This document shows, one piece after another, positions 63,467-64,000 of a DNA stretch of 64,000 nucleotides. The notes beneath the pieces are model-generated. The model ran no database searches. It worked only from the letters and a program-made list of their open reading frames with translations, and was not told the DNA's origin. This DNA comes from Alnus glutinosa (lineage: Eukaryota; Streptophyta; Magnoliopsida; Fagales; Betulaceae), in contig NC_084899.1 of NCBI RefSeq assembly GCF_958979055.1, positions 880,501-944,500 of the forward strand. The letters are read 5' to 3'. Every line of letters starts with the position of its first letter. The first letter of the stretch is position 1. Both the position numbers and the translations under genes were made by a program.

Positions 63467-64000
63467 GTCTGTTTTGTAGTCGTTGTGGGAGACTGGGAGT
63501 TGGTGCCTGTAAAAGGAAGGTTGAACGTGGCATGGCGGGCTGGCTGGCTGGTATTAATTGCTACCTTTTTCCGGTTCCAAGTCCACTCTAAGTTGGACTT
63601 TTGGCTTGCGAACTTGGTTAATCGGTTTGTTATACGTGCCCATCAACTACCCTCTGCCGGCCACGTACATGGTATTATTTGTCCTAACTCTTAACATATA
63701 TTTTTCGTTGGGGTAGGGGCTCTTCAGATATATATACATTTGCCTTAAAAATATTTGACTTTTATATTATATTTTAAAAAAAATATTTATATATGTGAGA
63801 ATTAAAAAATTCATATGCTCTAGGAATTTTATTTTCTCCTCATTGTCAATATATATACAAAATTTTCCAATAAATTAATGACTACCACTGACTTTTTACA
63901 TGAACTACATATATATGCTTTGAACGTCAAAATGAGTTATAGTCAATTCAATTATGAACCTCAAGAATGACTCAAGTATGGTTATTAACAATTTTCCGTT
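63467..64000. other. Intergenic DNA to the window edge, no gene seen
   Basis: Short plus-strand frames reading through the A-tail lack recognisable content. AT-rich towards the edge. Confidence 0.45.

Overview
This is a gene-poor, AT-rich, transposon-dense stretch of plant nuclear DNA. Plant origin is shown by germin-like proteins of the ABP19/ABP20 type, a peroxisomal 12-oxophytodienoate reductase (OPR3 type), CACTA and Copia elements with plant-type termini, and CCCTAAA (plant-type telomere) repeats. The protein sequences suggest a woody eudicot, probably a rosid, but the species cannot be fixed from sequence alone.

Host genes. Four intact, intronless germin-like genes lie on the minus strand (7752-8390, 22564-23199, 43275-43904, 47145-47783). 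There is a heavily disrupted fifth copy (9822-17760) and a sixth fragment at the left edge (1-118). The copies form two pairs, and each pair also shares its flanks: A with B (7085-9030 vs 21895-23540) and C with D (42570-44880 vs 46470-48870). All four share a promoter block, so this is a tandem array grown by segmental duplication. At the right, a five-exon OPR3-type gene (55134-58798, minus) has consistent splice sites and phases and ends in the peroxisomal signal SRL.

Transposons. The germin-like pseudogene carries a foldback element (9934-10773), a Copia retrotransposon (10799-17422, target duplication AACAA) and, just upstream of its ATG, a CACTA-type element (17778-21009, ATT). Two MITEs sit in its old promoter. 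A LINE 3' end (23826-24778) was then split from its apparent poly(A) tail by a large CACTA element, 24779-39344, with exact 15-bp terminal repeats and an AAT target duplication. This 14.6-kb element is the most striking object in the window. It holds a four-exon TNP2-like transposase (1115 codons), a seven-exon second gene of the Ptta/En-Spm type with one in-frame stop, palindromic subterminal repeats, a 1.1-kb foldback insertion and several kilobases of telomere-like repeats. Two hAT-type MITEs with exact 8-bp duplications, a PIF/Harbinger-type element and other foldback elements fill the right half.

The left 7 kb holds a germin-like scrap, an LTR-like repeat zone, a 35-bp tandem repeat and a degenerate tandem array (4630-6430). 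The remaining intergenic DNA is AT-rich, with microsatellites and no supportable genes. Splice sites, element ends and duplications were read by eye; no alignment or database search was run.
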